A DNA stretch of 64,000 nt from Frigidibacter albus (lineage in GTDB: Bacteria > Pseudomonadota > Alphaproteobacteria > Rhodobacterales > Rhodobacteraceae). The position numbers were made by a program, and so were the translations under genes. Every line of letters begins with the position of its first letter. Position 1 is the first letter of the stretch. The stretch lies in assembly GCF_009908165.1 (NCBI RefSeq), contig NZ_JAAAUC010000001.1, positions 434,001 to 498,000 of the forward strand, read 5' to 3'. The notes under the pieces were generated by a model. It searched no databases. It saw nothing but the letters and a program-made list of their open reading frames with translations, and was not told the DNA's origin. Shown here one piece after another: positions 18,041 to 26,468 of the stretch.

Positions 18041-18072
18041 GAAAGGTGCGGGGCAGGGGCCCCGCACCTTTC
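18041..18072. terminator. Bidirectional terminator between barrel gene and mcl1
   Basis: A perfect 14-bp stem (18041-18054 with 18059-18072, loop AGGG) ends in AAAG/CTTT on each side. It sits between two convergent stop codons, so it can serve both strands. Confidence 0.8.
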
Positions 18073-18077
18073 GGGGT

Positions 18078-19034
18078 TCAGCCGGCGATCATCTCGGATT
18101 GCCGCACGATCACCTCGGCCTGCTTGATGCTGGCGATATCGACCAGCCGGCCCTTGTAGACGGTTGCGCCTTCGCCGCGGGCGGTGGCGGCCTCCATCGC
18201 GGCCAGGATCTCGCGCGCCTCGGCGACGGCTTCGGCCGAGGGGGTGAACACCTCGTTGGCGATGGCGACCTGCTTGGGGTGGATCGCCCATTTTCCGACC
18301 ATGCCGAGCGTGGCCGAGCGGCGGGCCTGTGCCCGGAAACCCTCATCATCGGAAAAGTCGCCGAAGGGGCCATCGACGGGCAGAACCCCGTGCGTGCGGC
18401 AGGCTGCGACGATGGCGGCCTGCGCCCAGTGCCAGGGGTCGGACCAGTGCCGCGCGCCCTCATGCAGCATGTAGTAATTTTCCTGGGTGCCGCCGATGCC
18501 GGTGGTCTGCATCCCCATGCTGGCGGCGAAATCGGCGGCGCCAAGGCTCATCGCCTGCAGGCGCGGGCTGGAGGCGGCGATCTCTTCGACATGGGCGATG
18601 CCGGCGGCCGATTCGATGATGGCCTCAAAGCTGATCGGCTTCTTGCGGCCCTTGGCGCGCTCGATGGCTGTTACCAGGGCGTCCACCGCATAGACATCGG
18701 CGGCGCAGCCAACCTTGGGGATCATGATCTGGTCGATCCGGTCGCCCGCTTGTTCCAGGATCTCGACCACGTCGCGATACCAGAACGGGGTGTCTAGCCC
18801 GTTGATGCGGACGCTGAGATACTTGGTGCCCCAGTCGATGTCGTTGATCGCCTGAATGATGTTGGCGCGGGCCTGCGGCTTGTCGGCCGGGGAAACCGAA
18901 TCCTCGAGGTCGAGATTGATGACATCGGCAGCGCCGCTAGCCATCTTCTCGAAGATCGCCGGGCGAGAGCCGGGGCCGAACAGCTGGCAGCGGTTCGGGC
19001 GGGCGGGGGCGGCGGGCTGGATGCGGAAGCTCAT
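18078..19034 (-). CDS. mcl1: L-malyl-CoA / beta-methylmalyl-CoA lyase
   Basis: Mcl1 reversibly cleaves L-malyl-CoA to acetyl-CoA plus glyoxylate and beta-methylmalyl-CoA to propionyl-CoA plus glyoxylate, a key reaction of the ethylmalonyl-CoA pathway for acetate assimilation. The 318-residue protein belongs to the CitE/HpcH superfamily. It carries RPNRCQLFGPGSRPAIFEKM, VINLDLEDSV (metal-binding acidic residues), FEAIIESAAGI (Glu), and SLGAADFAASMG. The start at 19034 (MSFRIQPAAPARPN) was chosen because the N terminus is nearly identical to Rhodobacter Mcl1. An upstream Met was rejected. Confidence 0.93.
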   Translation of the reverse strand: MSFRIQPAAPARPNRCQLFGPGSRPAIFEKMASGAADVINLDLEDSVSPADKPQARANIIQAINDIDWGTKYLSVRINGLDTPFWYRDVVEILEQAGDRIDQIMIPKVGCAADVYAVDALVTAIERAKGRKKPISFEAIIESAAGIAHVEEIAASSPRLQAMSLGAADFAASMGMQTTGIGGTQENYYMLHEGARHWSDPWHWAQAAIVAACRTHGVLPVDGPFGDFSDDEGFRAQARRSATLGMVGKWAIHPKQVAIANEVFTPSAEAVAEAREILAAMEAATARGEGATVYKGRLVDIASIKQAEVIVRQSEMIAG

Positions 19035-19079
19035 GCGGGGCCTTTCGCAAGGATGTGTCAAATCGGGCTGCGCATTGGG

Positions 19080-19085
19080 TATAAT
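19080..19085 (+). promoter_or_regulatory. Possible -10 element upstream of dgcN
   Basis: A perfect TATAAT stands in the 259-base gap between divergent mcl1 and dgcN. A weak -35-like GTGTCA lies 19 bases upstream. The spacing is not ideal, and the dgcN start is 200 bases away. Confidence 0.3.
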
Positions 19086-19293
19086 GTTGCGCGGAGGCAT
19101 TCAACCCGCTTTCGCAGTTGCGGCGCAAGGGCCACGGGAATGCGGCGCCGCAGCGCCCGGCGCCGAAATCTTCGGCAAAGGCCGGCCGCTGCCGCAGAAA
19201 CTTGCGCAGGGGCCGCTGCGGGGCGGCGAAAACCCCAAGACATTTCCGGGGGGACGTCTAGTGTCTCCCACAACGAACGGATGGAGAGCGCAT

Positions 19294-20301
19294 ATGGCCA
19301 TGATCGAGACCCCCTATCTGCTGTTCCTTGGCGACGCCGCCGACCAGCTGGCCGCGAAGGTCGCGCAAGGCATCAAGGACTGGCGCCCGGAATTCGCCAT
19401 CGGCCAGTTCCGGATGGAGGGCTGCAAGGCCGATCTGGGCTTGCCGGACATGGACCTTGCCGCGGCAAAGGCCGCCGGCTGCAAGACGCTGGTAGTAGGC
19501 GTTGCCAACCGCGGCGGGGTGATCTCGGGTGCCTGGATCAAGGTGCTGGTCGATGCGCTGGCCGAAGGCTTCGATCTTGCCTCGGGTCTGCACAACCTGC
19601 TGCGGGATGAGCCGGTGCTGGTCGAGGCTGCGGCGCGGTTCGGGCGCAAGCTGCATGACGTGCGGGTGCCCGAGGTGGAATACCCCATCGCCAATGGCAA
19701 GAAGCGCGCCGGCAAGCGGATGCTGGCCGTGGGAACCGATTGCTCGGTCGGCAAGATGTATACCGCGCTGTGCGTCGAGAAGGAGATGCGCGCGCGCGGG
19801 ATGAAGGCGAGTTTCCGCGCGACGGGGCAGACCGGCATCCTGATCACCGGCGACGGGGTGCCGCTGGATGCGGTGATCGCCGACTTCATGGCCGGGTCGG
19901 TCGAATACCTGACGCCGGCGAACGATCCTGACCACTGGGATCTGATCGAGGGGCAGGGCAGCCTGTTCCATGTCAGCTATTCGGGCGTGACGCTGGCGCT
20001 GATCCATGGCGGGCAGCCCGATGCGCTGGTGATCTGCCACGAGCCGACACGGGCGCATATGCGGGGTCTGCCGGAGTATACGCTGCCGACGCTGGAACAG
20101 GTGCGCGACGCCGCGCTGCTGCTGGCGCGGGTGGCGAACCCGGCCTGCGTGGCGGTGGGCTATGCGATCAACACCCAGCACATGCCGGAAGCCGAGGCGA
20201 AGGCCTATCTGGCCGATGTCGAGGCACGGCTGGGGCTGCCGGCGACCGACCCGTTCCGGTTCGGTGCGGCCAAGCTGGTGGACGCGCTGGCGGCGATCTG
20301 A
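19294..20301 (+). CDS. dgcN: DUF1611 protein, probable D-glutamate N-acetyltransferase DgcN
   Basis: The 335-residue protein has a Rossmann-like N-terminal part (TPYLLFLGDAADQLAAKVAQG) and a C-terminal P-loop-like domain with GTDCSVGKMYT near residue 152. This is the DUF1611 architecture. Members encoded next to a dipeptide-epimerase homologue have been described as DgcN, acetylating D-glutamate to N-acetyl-D-glutamate. The next gene here is that epimerase, which supports the assignment. The start at 19294 has GGAG seven bases upstream. A very long in-frame upstream extension overlapping mcl1 was rejected. Confidence 0.8.
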   Translation: MAMIETPYLLFLGDAADQLAAKVAQGIKDWRPEFAIGQFRMEGCKADLGLPDMDLAAAKAAGCKTLVVGVANRGGVISGAWIKVLVDALAEGFDLASGLHNLLRDEPVLVEAAARFGRKLHDVRVPEVEYPIANGKKRAGKRMLAVGTDCSVGKMYTALCVEKEMRARGMKASFRATGQTGILITGDGVPLDAVIADFMAGSVEYLTPANDPDHWDLIEGQGSLFHVSYSGVTLALIHGGQPDALVICHEPTRAHMRGLPEYTLPTLEQVRDAALLLARVANPACVAVGYAINTQHMPEAEAKAYLADVEARLGLPATDPFRFGAAKLVDALAAI

Positions 20302-20636
20302 GAGGGGAGCCGGTTCGGTTCGGGCGGAAAAAGGCGAGGCACTGCCTCGCCCCGCCCGTGCGGGACCTGTCACCCAGAGCCATTGGCGGCACGAGACCGG
20401 CTGAGGGCAGCGCCCGACCTGGCGGGCGAGAAGCGCCCGCCGAAGGCGGGGCGGGCGCTGGCCGGGCCCTTTGGGGGCCCGGCCGGTGCAAATGGCGAGG
20501 TCACGGCGTGGCGAAGGCGATGGCCTTCGCCATTGAAACCACCCCCGCCGATACCGGGGGTTGCGGCCCCCGGCCTTTCGCGGAAGGATCGCGGCAAAAG
20601 GCGCAAACCCTCCCATGCGCCGAGCAAGGAGCTATC
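20302..20636 (+). other. Gene-free hairpin array between dgcN and dgcA
   Basis: 335 bases without a credible gene contain at least four strong hairpins: 20321-20358 (described separately), 20460-20484 (10-bp GC stem), 20510-20531 (GGCGAAGGC/GCCTTCGCC, 9 bp) and 20554-20573 (CCGGGGG/CCCCCGG). A stretch near 20401-20418 (CTGAGGGCAGCGCCCG) echoes the start of the 167-bp dispersed repeat. The dgcA ribosome site AAGGAG is at 20627-20632. Confidence 0.65.
20321..20358 (+). terminator. Two-part hairpin after dgcN
   Basis: An inner 8-bp stem GGCGAGGC/GCCTCGCC (20333-20340, 20344-20351) is nested in an outer 7-bp stem CGGGCGG/CCGCCCG (20321-20327, 20352-20358). It is 20 bases past the dgcN stop. There is no T-run, so a terminator role is uncertain and an mRNA-stabilising role is also possible. 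Confidence 0.5.
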
Positions 20637-21602
20637 ATGCAGATCACCGTCACCCCCGAGACCTTCCGCCTGGCCGAGGTCTTCACCATCAGCCGCGGCA
20701 GCCGGACCGAGGCGAAGGTCCTGACGGTGCGGATCACCGACGAGGGCCATGCCGGCTGGGGCGAATGCGTGCCCTATGCCCGCTATGGCGAGAGCCTTGA
20801 GAGCGTGGCGGATGAAATTGCCAGCCTGCCCGAGGCCTTCACCCGCGATGAGCTGCAAGGCCTTCTGCCCGCCGGGGCGGCCCGCAACGCGGTGGATTGC
20901 GCGCTGTGGGATCTGGAGGCGAAGCGGGCCGGCAAACGGGTCTGGGACCTGATGGGCCTGCCCGCACCGGGGCCGATGACCACCGCCTATACCCTGTCGC
21001 TGGCCGAGCCAGAGACCATGCGGGCGCAGGCGGCGAAGAATGCGCATCGCCCGCTGCTGAAGATCAAGCTGGGCACGCCCGACGATATGGCGCGGCTGGC
21101 GGCGGTGCGGGCCGGGGCGCCGGACACGCCGATCATCGTGGACGCGAACGAGGGCTGGACCACCGAGATCTACAAGGATCTGGCGCCGCATCTGATCCGC
21201 ATGGGGGTGAAGCTGGTCGAACAGCCGCTGCCCGCCGGCGCCGACGAGATGCTGGCCGAGATCGAGCGCCCGCTGCCGGTCTGCGCCGACGAAAGCTGCC
21301 ATGACCGGCATTCGCTGGCTGAAATCGCGGGCAAGTATGATTTCGTCAACATCAAGCTGGACAAGACCGGCGGTCTGACCGAGGCGCTGGCGCTGCGCAA
21401 CATGGCGCAGGTGCAGGGCTACGGGGTGATGGTGGGCTGCATGGTCGGCTCCAGCCTGGCGATGGCGCCCGCAGTGCTGCTGGCGCAGGGCGCGGGCTTC
21501 ACCGATCTTGACGGGCCGCTGCTTCTGGCCGAAGACCGCGAGAATGTGCTGCGCTATGACGAGGCCGGGGTTCACCCATCCAGCGCGGCGCTGTGGGGCT
21601 GA
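20637..21602 (+). CDS. dgcA: Enolase-superfamily epimerase, probable N-acetyl-D-glutamate racemase DgcA
   Basis: The 321-residue protein is of the dipeptide-epimerase branch (L-Ala-D/L-Glu epimerase-like) of the enolase superfamily. Catalytic Lys are in LLKIKLG (KxK) and NIKLDKTGG. The Mg2+ ligands are Asp in IIVDANEGW, Glu in VEQPLPAG and Asp in CADESCHD. Next to a DUF1611 gene, the described role is racemising N-acetyl-D-glutamate to N-acetyl-L-glutamate. L-Ala-D/L-Glu epimerisation of recycled muropeptides is the alternative. The start at 20637 has AAGGAG five bases upstream. Longer in-frame starts run through the hairpin array. Confidence 0.8.
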   Translation: MQITVTPETFRLAEVFTISRGSRTEAKVLTVRITDEGHAGWGECVPYARYGESLESVADEIASLPEAFTRDELQGLLPAGAARNAVDCALWDLEAKRAGKRVWDLMGLPAPGPMTTAYTLSLAEPETMRAQAAKNAHRPLLKIKLGTPDDMARLAAVRAGAPDTPIIVDANEGWTTEIYKDLAPHLIRMGVKLVEQPLPAGADEMLAEIERPLPVCADESCHDRHSLAEIAGKYDFVNIKLDKTGGLTEALALRNMAQVQGYGVMVGCMVGSSLAMAPAVLLAQGAGFTDLDGPLLLAEDRENVLRYDEAGVHPSSAALWG

Positions 21603-21640
21603 CCGCACCCGCATTTCGGCACAACAAGAGGGACTGAGCA

Positions 21641-22504
21641 ATGAGCCGCATCGTCTATGTGAACGGCAGCTATCTGCCCGAGGAAGACGCCAAGATCTCC
21701 ATCTTCGACCGGGGCTTCCTGATGGCGGATGGCGTCTATGAGGTGACCAGCGTGCTGGACGGCAAGCTGCTGGACTTCGCGGGCCATGCCGCGCGGCTGG
21801 AACGCTCGCTGACCGAGCTGGACATGGCCTGCCCGGTGACGATGGAGGAACTGCTGGCGATCCACCGCGAGCTGCTGGAGAAGAATGCGATCACCGATGG
21901 CATGGTCTATCTGCAGATCACCCGCGGGTCAGCCGGCGACCGTGACTTCGCCTTCCCCGACCCGGCGAAGGTGCCGTCCTCCATCGTGCTGTTCACGCAG
22001 GCCAAGCCCGGGCTGGCCGACACTCCGGCGGCGCGCACGGGGATCAGGGTCATCACCGTGCCCGACATCCGCTGGGGCCGGCGCGACATCAAGACCGTGC
22101 AGCTGCTGTATCCGTCGATGGGCAAGATGATGGCCAAGAAGGCCGGGGTCGATGATGCCTGGATGGTCGAGGATGGGTTCGTGACCGAGGGCACCTCGAA
22201 CAACGCCTATATCGTCAAGGGCAACAAGATCATCACCCGGCATCTGGGTACCGAGATCCTGCACGGCATCACCCGCGCCGCCGTGCTGCGGTTTGCCCGC
22301 GAGGCGCAGATGGAGGTCGAGGAACGCAGCTTTACCGTGGACGAGGCAAAGGAGGCGGACGAGGCGTTCATCACCTCCGCTTCCGCCTTCGTGATGCCGG
22401 TGGTGGAGATCGACGGTGCCACCATTGGCGCCGGTGCGCCCGGCAAGGTGGCGGTGCGCCTGCGCGAGATCTATATGGACGAAAGCCGCAAGTCGGCGAT
22501 CTGA
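21641..22504 (+). CDS. dat: D-amino-acid aminotransferase (PLP class IV)
   Basis: The 287-residue class IV aminotransferase begins with the D-amino-acid transaminase block YVNGSYLPEEDAKISIFDRGF. The PLP lysine is in RDIKTVQLL, and EGTSNNAYIV and TEILHGITR supply cofactor-binding residues. Such enzymes interconvert D-alanine and D-glutamate with their keto acids. With dgcN and dgcA directly upstream on the same strand it completes a D-amino-acid module. A branched-chain or 4-amino-4-deoxychorismate lyase role is less likely given the SASAFVMPVVEIDG segment. Confidence 0.85.
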   Translation: MSRIVYVNGSYLPEEDAKISIFDRGFLMADGVYEVTSVLDGKLLDFAGHAARLERSLTELDMACPVTMEELLAIHRELLEKNAITDGMVYLQITRGSAGDRDFAFPDPAKVPSSIVLFTQAKPGLADTPAARTGIRVITVPDIRWGRRDIKTVQLLYPSMGKMMAKKAGVDDAWMVEDGFVTEGTSNNAYIVKGNKIITRHLGTEILHGITRAAVLRFAREAQMEVEERSFTVDEAKEADEAFITSASAFVMPVVEIDGATIGAGAPGKVAVRLREIYMDESRKSAI

Positions 22505-22537
22505 TATTGTGCAGGGGCGGCGCAGTGGCGCTGCCCC

Positions 22538-23557
22538 TTACCCTGCGAACTCGATGTAGAGGTCGTTCGCATCCACATCGCCGGGCAACACGCCATCCAG
22601 GATCGCGCGCAGCTTGCCGTCGATCAGCACCTCTGTCCCGGTTCCGTCCGCCGTCTGTTGCAGCACGACATCCACGGCCGTATCCGGCGCGGGGGCGAAG
22701 ATGGTGATCTCGATCTGGTCGGAGCCGGGCTGATAATCGACGATGGTGGTGGCCGACAGGTCATCGGGCGCCTGCGGGGCGGCATCCTCGTCCTCGGCAA
22801 GGTCATCTGTGTCGGTGTCGACCGCGGTGTCGCTGGTCGCGGGGAGCGGATCAGAGGCTGTGTCGCCGCCCTCCGGGTCGGCAGTGTCGTCCGGAATGTC
22901 AAAGCCGATCTCTGCCAGAATCGGCTCCAGCGCGGCCAGTGCCGCCTCGGGGTCCTTGCTGTCGTCTTCAGGGTCGGTCGGCGGATCCAGATCGACCTTG
23001 TCCAGGAACGGCGCCAGCGCGGCGAGCGGGTCCTGGTTGCCCGTCTCGTCTTCGGGGTCGGCCCCGGTCTCGTCCGGCAGGTCGAGGCCGAGGATGTCTG
23101 CAAGAGAGGCGGGGGTCACGGGGGCCTCGGCGGTCTGCGCGGCGCCCGCGTCTTCGGCGGCGGGGTCGGTCCCGGTCGGGCTTGCCGCGGTCAGGCGCGA
23201 GACGGCGGCCAGAACGTCGAGATCGGCTGCGGCGTCCGGCTCTTCGCTGTCGGCCTCCCAGTCTGCCGCCTCATCCTCGATGTCGGCGTCTTCGGCTTCC
23301 AGCTCCCAGGGGTCCAGCGCCTCCTCCTCGACCGCCATCGTGGGCGCCGCCATCTCTGGCTCGGCCTCGGCATAGTCCAGCAGCGAGGCGCCTTCGCCCT
23401 CTGTCTCGGGATCCTCCGCCGCAGGCGCGGGGGCATCGGGTTCGGCGCCGTCGTCTGTGGACTTGTCCTCGTCGTCTTTATCCCCCGACCCGGCAGCCGG
23501 AAGCGCCGCGCCCAGAAGGCCCAGCAAGAACAGCGACATGACTTCAAGACCGAGCAT
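22538..23557 (-). CDS. Highly acidic protein with RTX-flank-like C terminus
   Basis: The 339-residue protein has a short hydrophobic N terminus (LFLLGLLGAALPAAG). About 230 residues follow that are dominated by Asp, Glu, Ala and Pro. The folded tail of about 70 residues contains TTIVDYQPGSDQIEITIF, a TADGTGTEVLIDGKLRAIL stretch and a DVDANDLYIEF end. That tail resembles the region flanking calcium-binding repeats in type I secreted proteins of this family of bacteria, yet no GGxGxD nonapeptides are present. The start at 23557 has AGGGGG upstream. Function unknown. Export or calcium binding is only an inference. Confidence 0.65.
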   Translation of the reverse strand: MLGLEVMSLFLLGLLGAALPAAGSGDKDDEDKSTDDGAEPDAPAPAAEDPETEGEGASLLDYAEAEPEMAAPTMAVEEEALDPWELEAEDADIEDEAADWEADSEEPDAAADLDVLAAVSRLTAASPTGTDPAAEDAGAAQTAEAPVTPASLADILGLDLPDETGADPEDETGNQDPLAALAPFLDKVDLDPPTDPEDDSKDPEAALAALEPILAEIGFDIPDDTADPEGGDTASDPLPATSDTAVDTDTDDLAEDEDAAPQAPDDLSATTIVDYQPGSDQIEITIFAPAPDTAVDVVLQQTADGTGTEVLIDGKLRAILDGVLPGDVDANDLYIEFAG

Positions 23558-23768
23558 TCAGACCCCCTGACGGGAAAAGTGGCACAGGACGGGCATTTAC
23601 CCGTTAACCGTGTATCAAGGGTTTGTGAGGGACGGCCGGGGAGTCAAGCGACGAAACATCCTGACCGCCCTGATCAAGGGTGGCGCGGCAGACAGTCGGC
23701 GCAGGGGGCGGCAACTGTTGCGGGCGGGGCAACGATAGCGCGGCAGCGCGTTGGTGCGCCCGCCGCGC

Positions 23769-24074
23769 TTAGCCTTGATGCGCCTTGATCGCTTCTGCGA
23801 AGGTGGCCTGTTTTGCGGGGTCCGCCTCGGTCTGGTTCGCGGCGACCCAGTCGGCATACGGCATGCCATAGAAGACCTCGCGCGCCTGATCCTTGCTCAT
23901 CTCGAGGCCGCGCTCGTTCGCCGCCTCCTGATACCAGCGCGACAGGCAGTTGCGGCAGAACCCGGCGAGGTTCATCAGGTCGATGTTCTGAACCTCGGGG
24001 CGAGCCTCCATCAGATGCGCGCGCAGGGCGCGGAAGGCGGCGGCTTCAAGCTCGGTGCGGGTGGCGTCGTCCAT
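23769..24074 (-). CDS. DUF1244 protein
   Basis: The 101-residue protein is helical. The motif NLAGFCRNCLSRWYQEAANERG (two Cys in a CxxC) and the ending VFYGMPYADWVAANQTEA match the DUF1244 family, known structurally but not functionally. AAAGGAG seven bases ahead of 24074 fixes the start and excludes a longer in-frame version. It lies 26 bases downstream of the amidohydrolase gene and is probably co-transcribed. Confidence 0.85.
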   Translation of the reverse strand: MDDATRTELEAAAFRALRAHLMEARPEVQNIDLMNLAGFCRNCLSRWYQEAANERGLEMSKDQAREVFYGMPYADWVAANQTEADPAKQATFAEAIKAHQG

Positions 24075-24100
24075 GGTGTGCTCCTTTACAGGCCCAAATT

Positions 24101-24841
24101 TCAAAGTCCGGTATCGGCCAGGCTGGCTTGCAGGATCGGGGCCAGAAGATCGGCCCAAATGATCTGGCCCTCTTCGGTGGCGATCAGGTCGTTGCGCACC
24201 TCGATCAGCACGTTGAGCCGCCCGGGTTGCAGCGCGTGGCGGTCGATGGCGTCGCCGTCGAGATGGCCCAGATAGGGTTCGTTGTCGCCGACACACATCC
24301 CGGTGGCAGCAAGGCGCGCAATCAGCGGCCGTGCCAGCCGGCCATCGAGATGCGAATGCAGGACACCGACCTGCCAGGGCCGCGGCGCCCGGCCGTTCAG
24401 CCGTGGGGTAAAGCTGTGGACCGCGCAGATCACGGTATCGGGGCGGCGGGCGGCAAGCGCTGCGTAGGCGGCATGATAGGGCCGGTGATAGGCCGCCAGC
24501 CGCCGTTCCAGCTCGGCCGCATCGGCCTGGCGGTTGGCAGGAATGATGGTGCCGTCATAAAGCCGCATCAGCAGCGTCGGATCATCCTCGCCGCGGTTCG
24601 GGTCGATCACCAGCCGCGAGAAATCGGACAGGATCGCGGGGGCGTCCAGCCGTTCGGCGAGGTGCCGGCTCAGTCCCGCAGCGCCCACGTCATAGGCGAT
24701 GTGGCGCGCCATGTCGGCCGGGGCAATGCCAAGGCTGCCGCCGCCAACCTCGGCCGGAACGGTGTTGGTGGCGTGGTCACAGGTGACCAGCCAGCGCGAG
24801 GGCCGGGCGTCGCCAATGATTTCATAAGGGATATGGGTCAT
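24101..24841 (-). CDS. N-formylglutamate amidohydrolase family protein
   Basis: The 246-residue zinc-hydrolase-like protein carries VTCDHATNTVP (His near residue 23), SRLVIDPNR, ICAVHSFTPRLNG and VLHSHLDG, the blocks of the N-formylglutamate amidohydrolase family. Family members hydrolyse N-formyl-L-glutamate in histidine breakdown, but no other hut gene is here, so another N-acyl substrate is possible. It is divergent from pyk. Confidence 0.82.
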   Translation of the reverse strand: MTHIPYEIIGDARPSRWLVTCDHATNTVPAEVGGGSLGIAPADMARHIAYDVGAAGLSRHLAERLDAPAILSDFSRLVIDPNRGEDDPTLLMRLYDGTIIPANRQADAAELERRLAAYHRPYHAAYAALAARRPDTVICAVHSFTPRLNGRAPRPWQVGVLHSHLDGRLARPLIARLAATGMCVGDNEPYLGHLDGDAIDRHALQPGRLNVLIEVRNDLIATEEGQIIWADLLAPILQASLADTGL

Positions 24842-24913
24842 CGTCGTGATCCTGTGCTCTGCCCGGTTTAGGCCAACCCGGAGCCATGCGCCAGTTGCGA
24901 GCGCAGCAAATCT

Positions 24914-24934
24914 GGGCCATAAGGTGTATGGCCC
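24914..24934. promoter_or_regulatory. 8-bp inverted repeat upstream of pyk
   Basis: GGGCCATA and TATGGCCC are perfect complements around a 5-base spacer, 37 bases ahead of the pyk start. It could be an operator or a leader hairpin. No regulator is identified. Confidence 0.4.
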
Positions 24935-24971
24935 ACATGGAAAATGCAGAAAAGACAGGGGACGAGGCTGA

Positions 24972-26417
24972 ATGAGACGCCTTCGTAAAGTGAAGATCGT
25001 GGCGACCCTCGGGCCGGCCTCCAGCGATTACCAGACCATCCGCGCATTGTTCGAGGCAGGGGCCGACGTGTTCCGCCTGAACATGAGCCACGGCACCCAT
25101 GCCGAGCAAAAGGCGCGCTATGACATCATCCGCCAGATCGAGGCCGATACCGGCCGTCCGATCGGCGTGCTGGCCGACCTTCAGGGGCCGAAGCTGCGGG
25201 TTGGCACCTTTGCCAGCGGCGCGGCCGAGCTGGAAGAGGGGCAGCCCTTCCGCTTTGACCTCGATGAAGAGCCGGGCGATGGCCACCGCGTGTGCCTGCC
25301 GCATCGCGAGATCTTCGAGGCGCTGCAGCCCGGCGCGACGCTGCTGGTCAATGACGGCAAGATCGCGATGAAGGTGCTGGAGTGCGGGCCCGATTTCGCA
25401 AACTGCACCGTCACCATCGGCGGCACCATCTCCAACCGCAAGGGCGTGAACGTGCCCGACGTGGTGCTGCCGCTGGCGGCGCTGTCGGACAAGGACCGCG
25501 CCGATCTGGAATTCGTCTGCGACCTTGGGGCCGACTGGCTGGCGCTGTCCTTCGTGCAGCGCGCCGAGGATGTGATCGAGGCGCGCGAGCTGGCGCGCGG
25601 GCGCTCGGCGATCCTTGCAAAGATCGAGAAACCGGCGGCGCTGAACAAGTTCGACGAGATCCTGGCGGTCTCGGACGGGATCATGGTCGCGCGCGGCGAT
25701 CTGGGGGTGGAGCTTCCGGTCTATACCGTGCCGCCGATCCAGAAGCGGCTGGTGCGCAAGTGCCGCGCGGCCGGCAAGCCGGTGATCGTCGCGACGCAGA
25801 TGCTGGAATCGATGATCGAAAGCCCGATGCCGACGCGCGCCGAGGTATCGGACGTGGCGGCGGCGATCTATGAGGGCGCCGACGCGGTGATGCTGTCGGC
25901 GGAATCCGCGGCCGGGCGCTACCCGATCGAGGCGGTGGCGACGATGGACAACGTCGCCCGCTCGGTCGAGACCGATCCGACCTACCGCGAGGTGATCGAG
26001 GCCAGCCGCCGCGCCGTGCGCGAGACCGTGGCCGATGGCATCGTCGCCGCGGCGCGCGAACTGGCCGAGACCACCGACATCAAGGCGATCTGCTGCTACA
26101 CGCAAAGCGGAAAGACGGTGAACCTTGTGGCGCGCGAGCGGCCGCGGGTTCCGATCATCGCCCTGACCCCGGTGCAATCGGTGCTGCGCCGCCTGTGCCT
26201 GACCTGGGGCGTGCATTGCGCCTATTGCGAGCCGGTGGACCGCTTCAAGATGGCCGTCGTCGGCGCCGCCCGCATCGCCCGCGCCGAAGGCTTTGCCACC
26301 GAGACCGACCAGATCCTGGTGACTGCCGGTGTGCCCTTCAACGTGCAGGGCACCACCAACATCCTGCGTGTCGCCCCCTGTGATGAGCGATTGATTTTCC
26401 GCACCGATCCCGAATGA
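24972..26417 (+). CDS. pyk: Pyruvate kinase
   Basis: Pyruvate kinase converts phosphoenolpyruvate and ADP to pyruvate and ATP. The 481-residue protein starts RRLRKVKIVATLGPAS and has FRLNMSHG (substrate and K+ site), LADLQGPKLRVG, the active-site AILAKIEKPAALNKFDEI with catalytic Lys, MVARGDLGVE (metal site), VATQMLESMI, and DAVMLSAESAAG. The C-terminal domain ending ILRVAPCDERLIF is regulatory. It is divergent from the amidohydrolase gene and followed by a small membrane-protein gene. Confidence 0.96.
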   Translation: MRRLRKVKIVATLGPASSDYQTIRALFEAGADVFRLNMSHGTHAEQKARYDIIRQIEADTGRPIGVLADLQGPKLRVGTFASGAAELEEGQPFRFDLDEEPGDGHRVCLPHREIFEALQPGATLLVNDGKIAMKVLECGPDFANCTVTIGGTISNRKGVNVPDVVLPLAALSDKDRADLEFVCDLGADWLALSFVQRAEDVIEARELARGRSAILAKIEKPAALNKFDEILAVSDGIMVARGDLGVELPVYTVPPIQKRLVRKCRAAGKPVIVATQMLESMIESPMPTRAEVSDVAAAIYEGADAVMLSAESAAGRYPIEAVATMDNVARSVETDPTYREVIEASRRAVRETVADGIVAAARELAETTDIKAICCYTQSGKTVNLVARERPRVPIIALTPVQSVLRRLCLTWGVHCAYCEPVDRFKMAVVGAARIARAEGFATETDQILVTAGVPFNVQGTTNILRVAPCDERLIFRTDPE

Positions 26418-26468
26418 TGGGCGCGGGGCCGGCGCGATGTGCGGCGGCCCCGTGTTCAGGGGTGGGTG

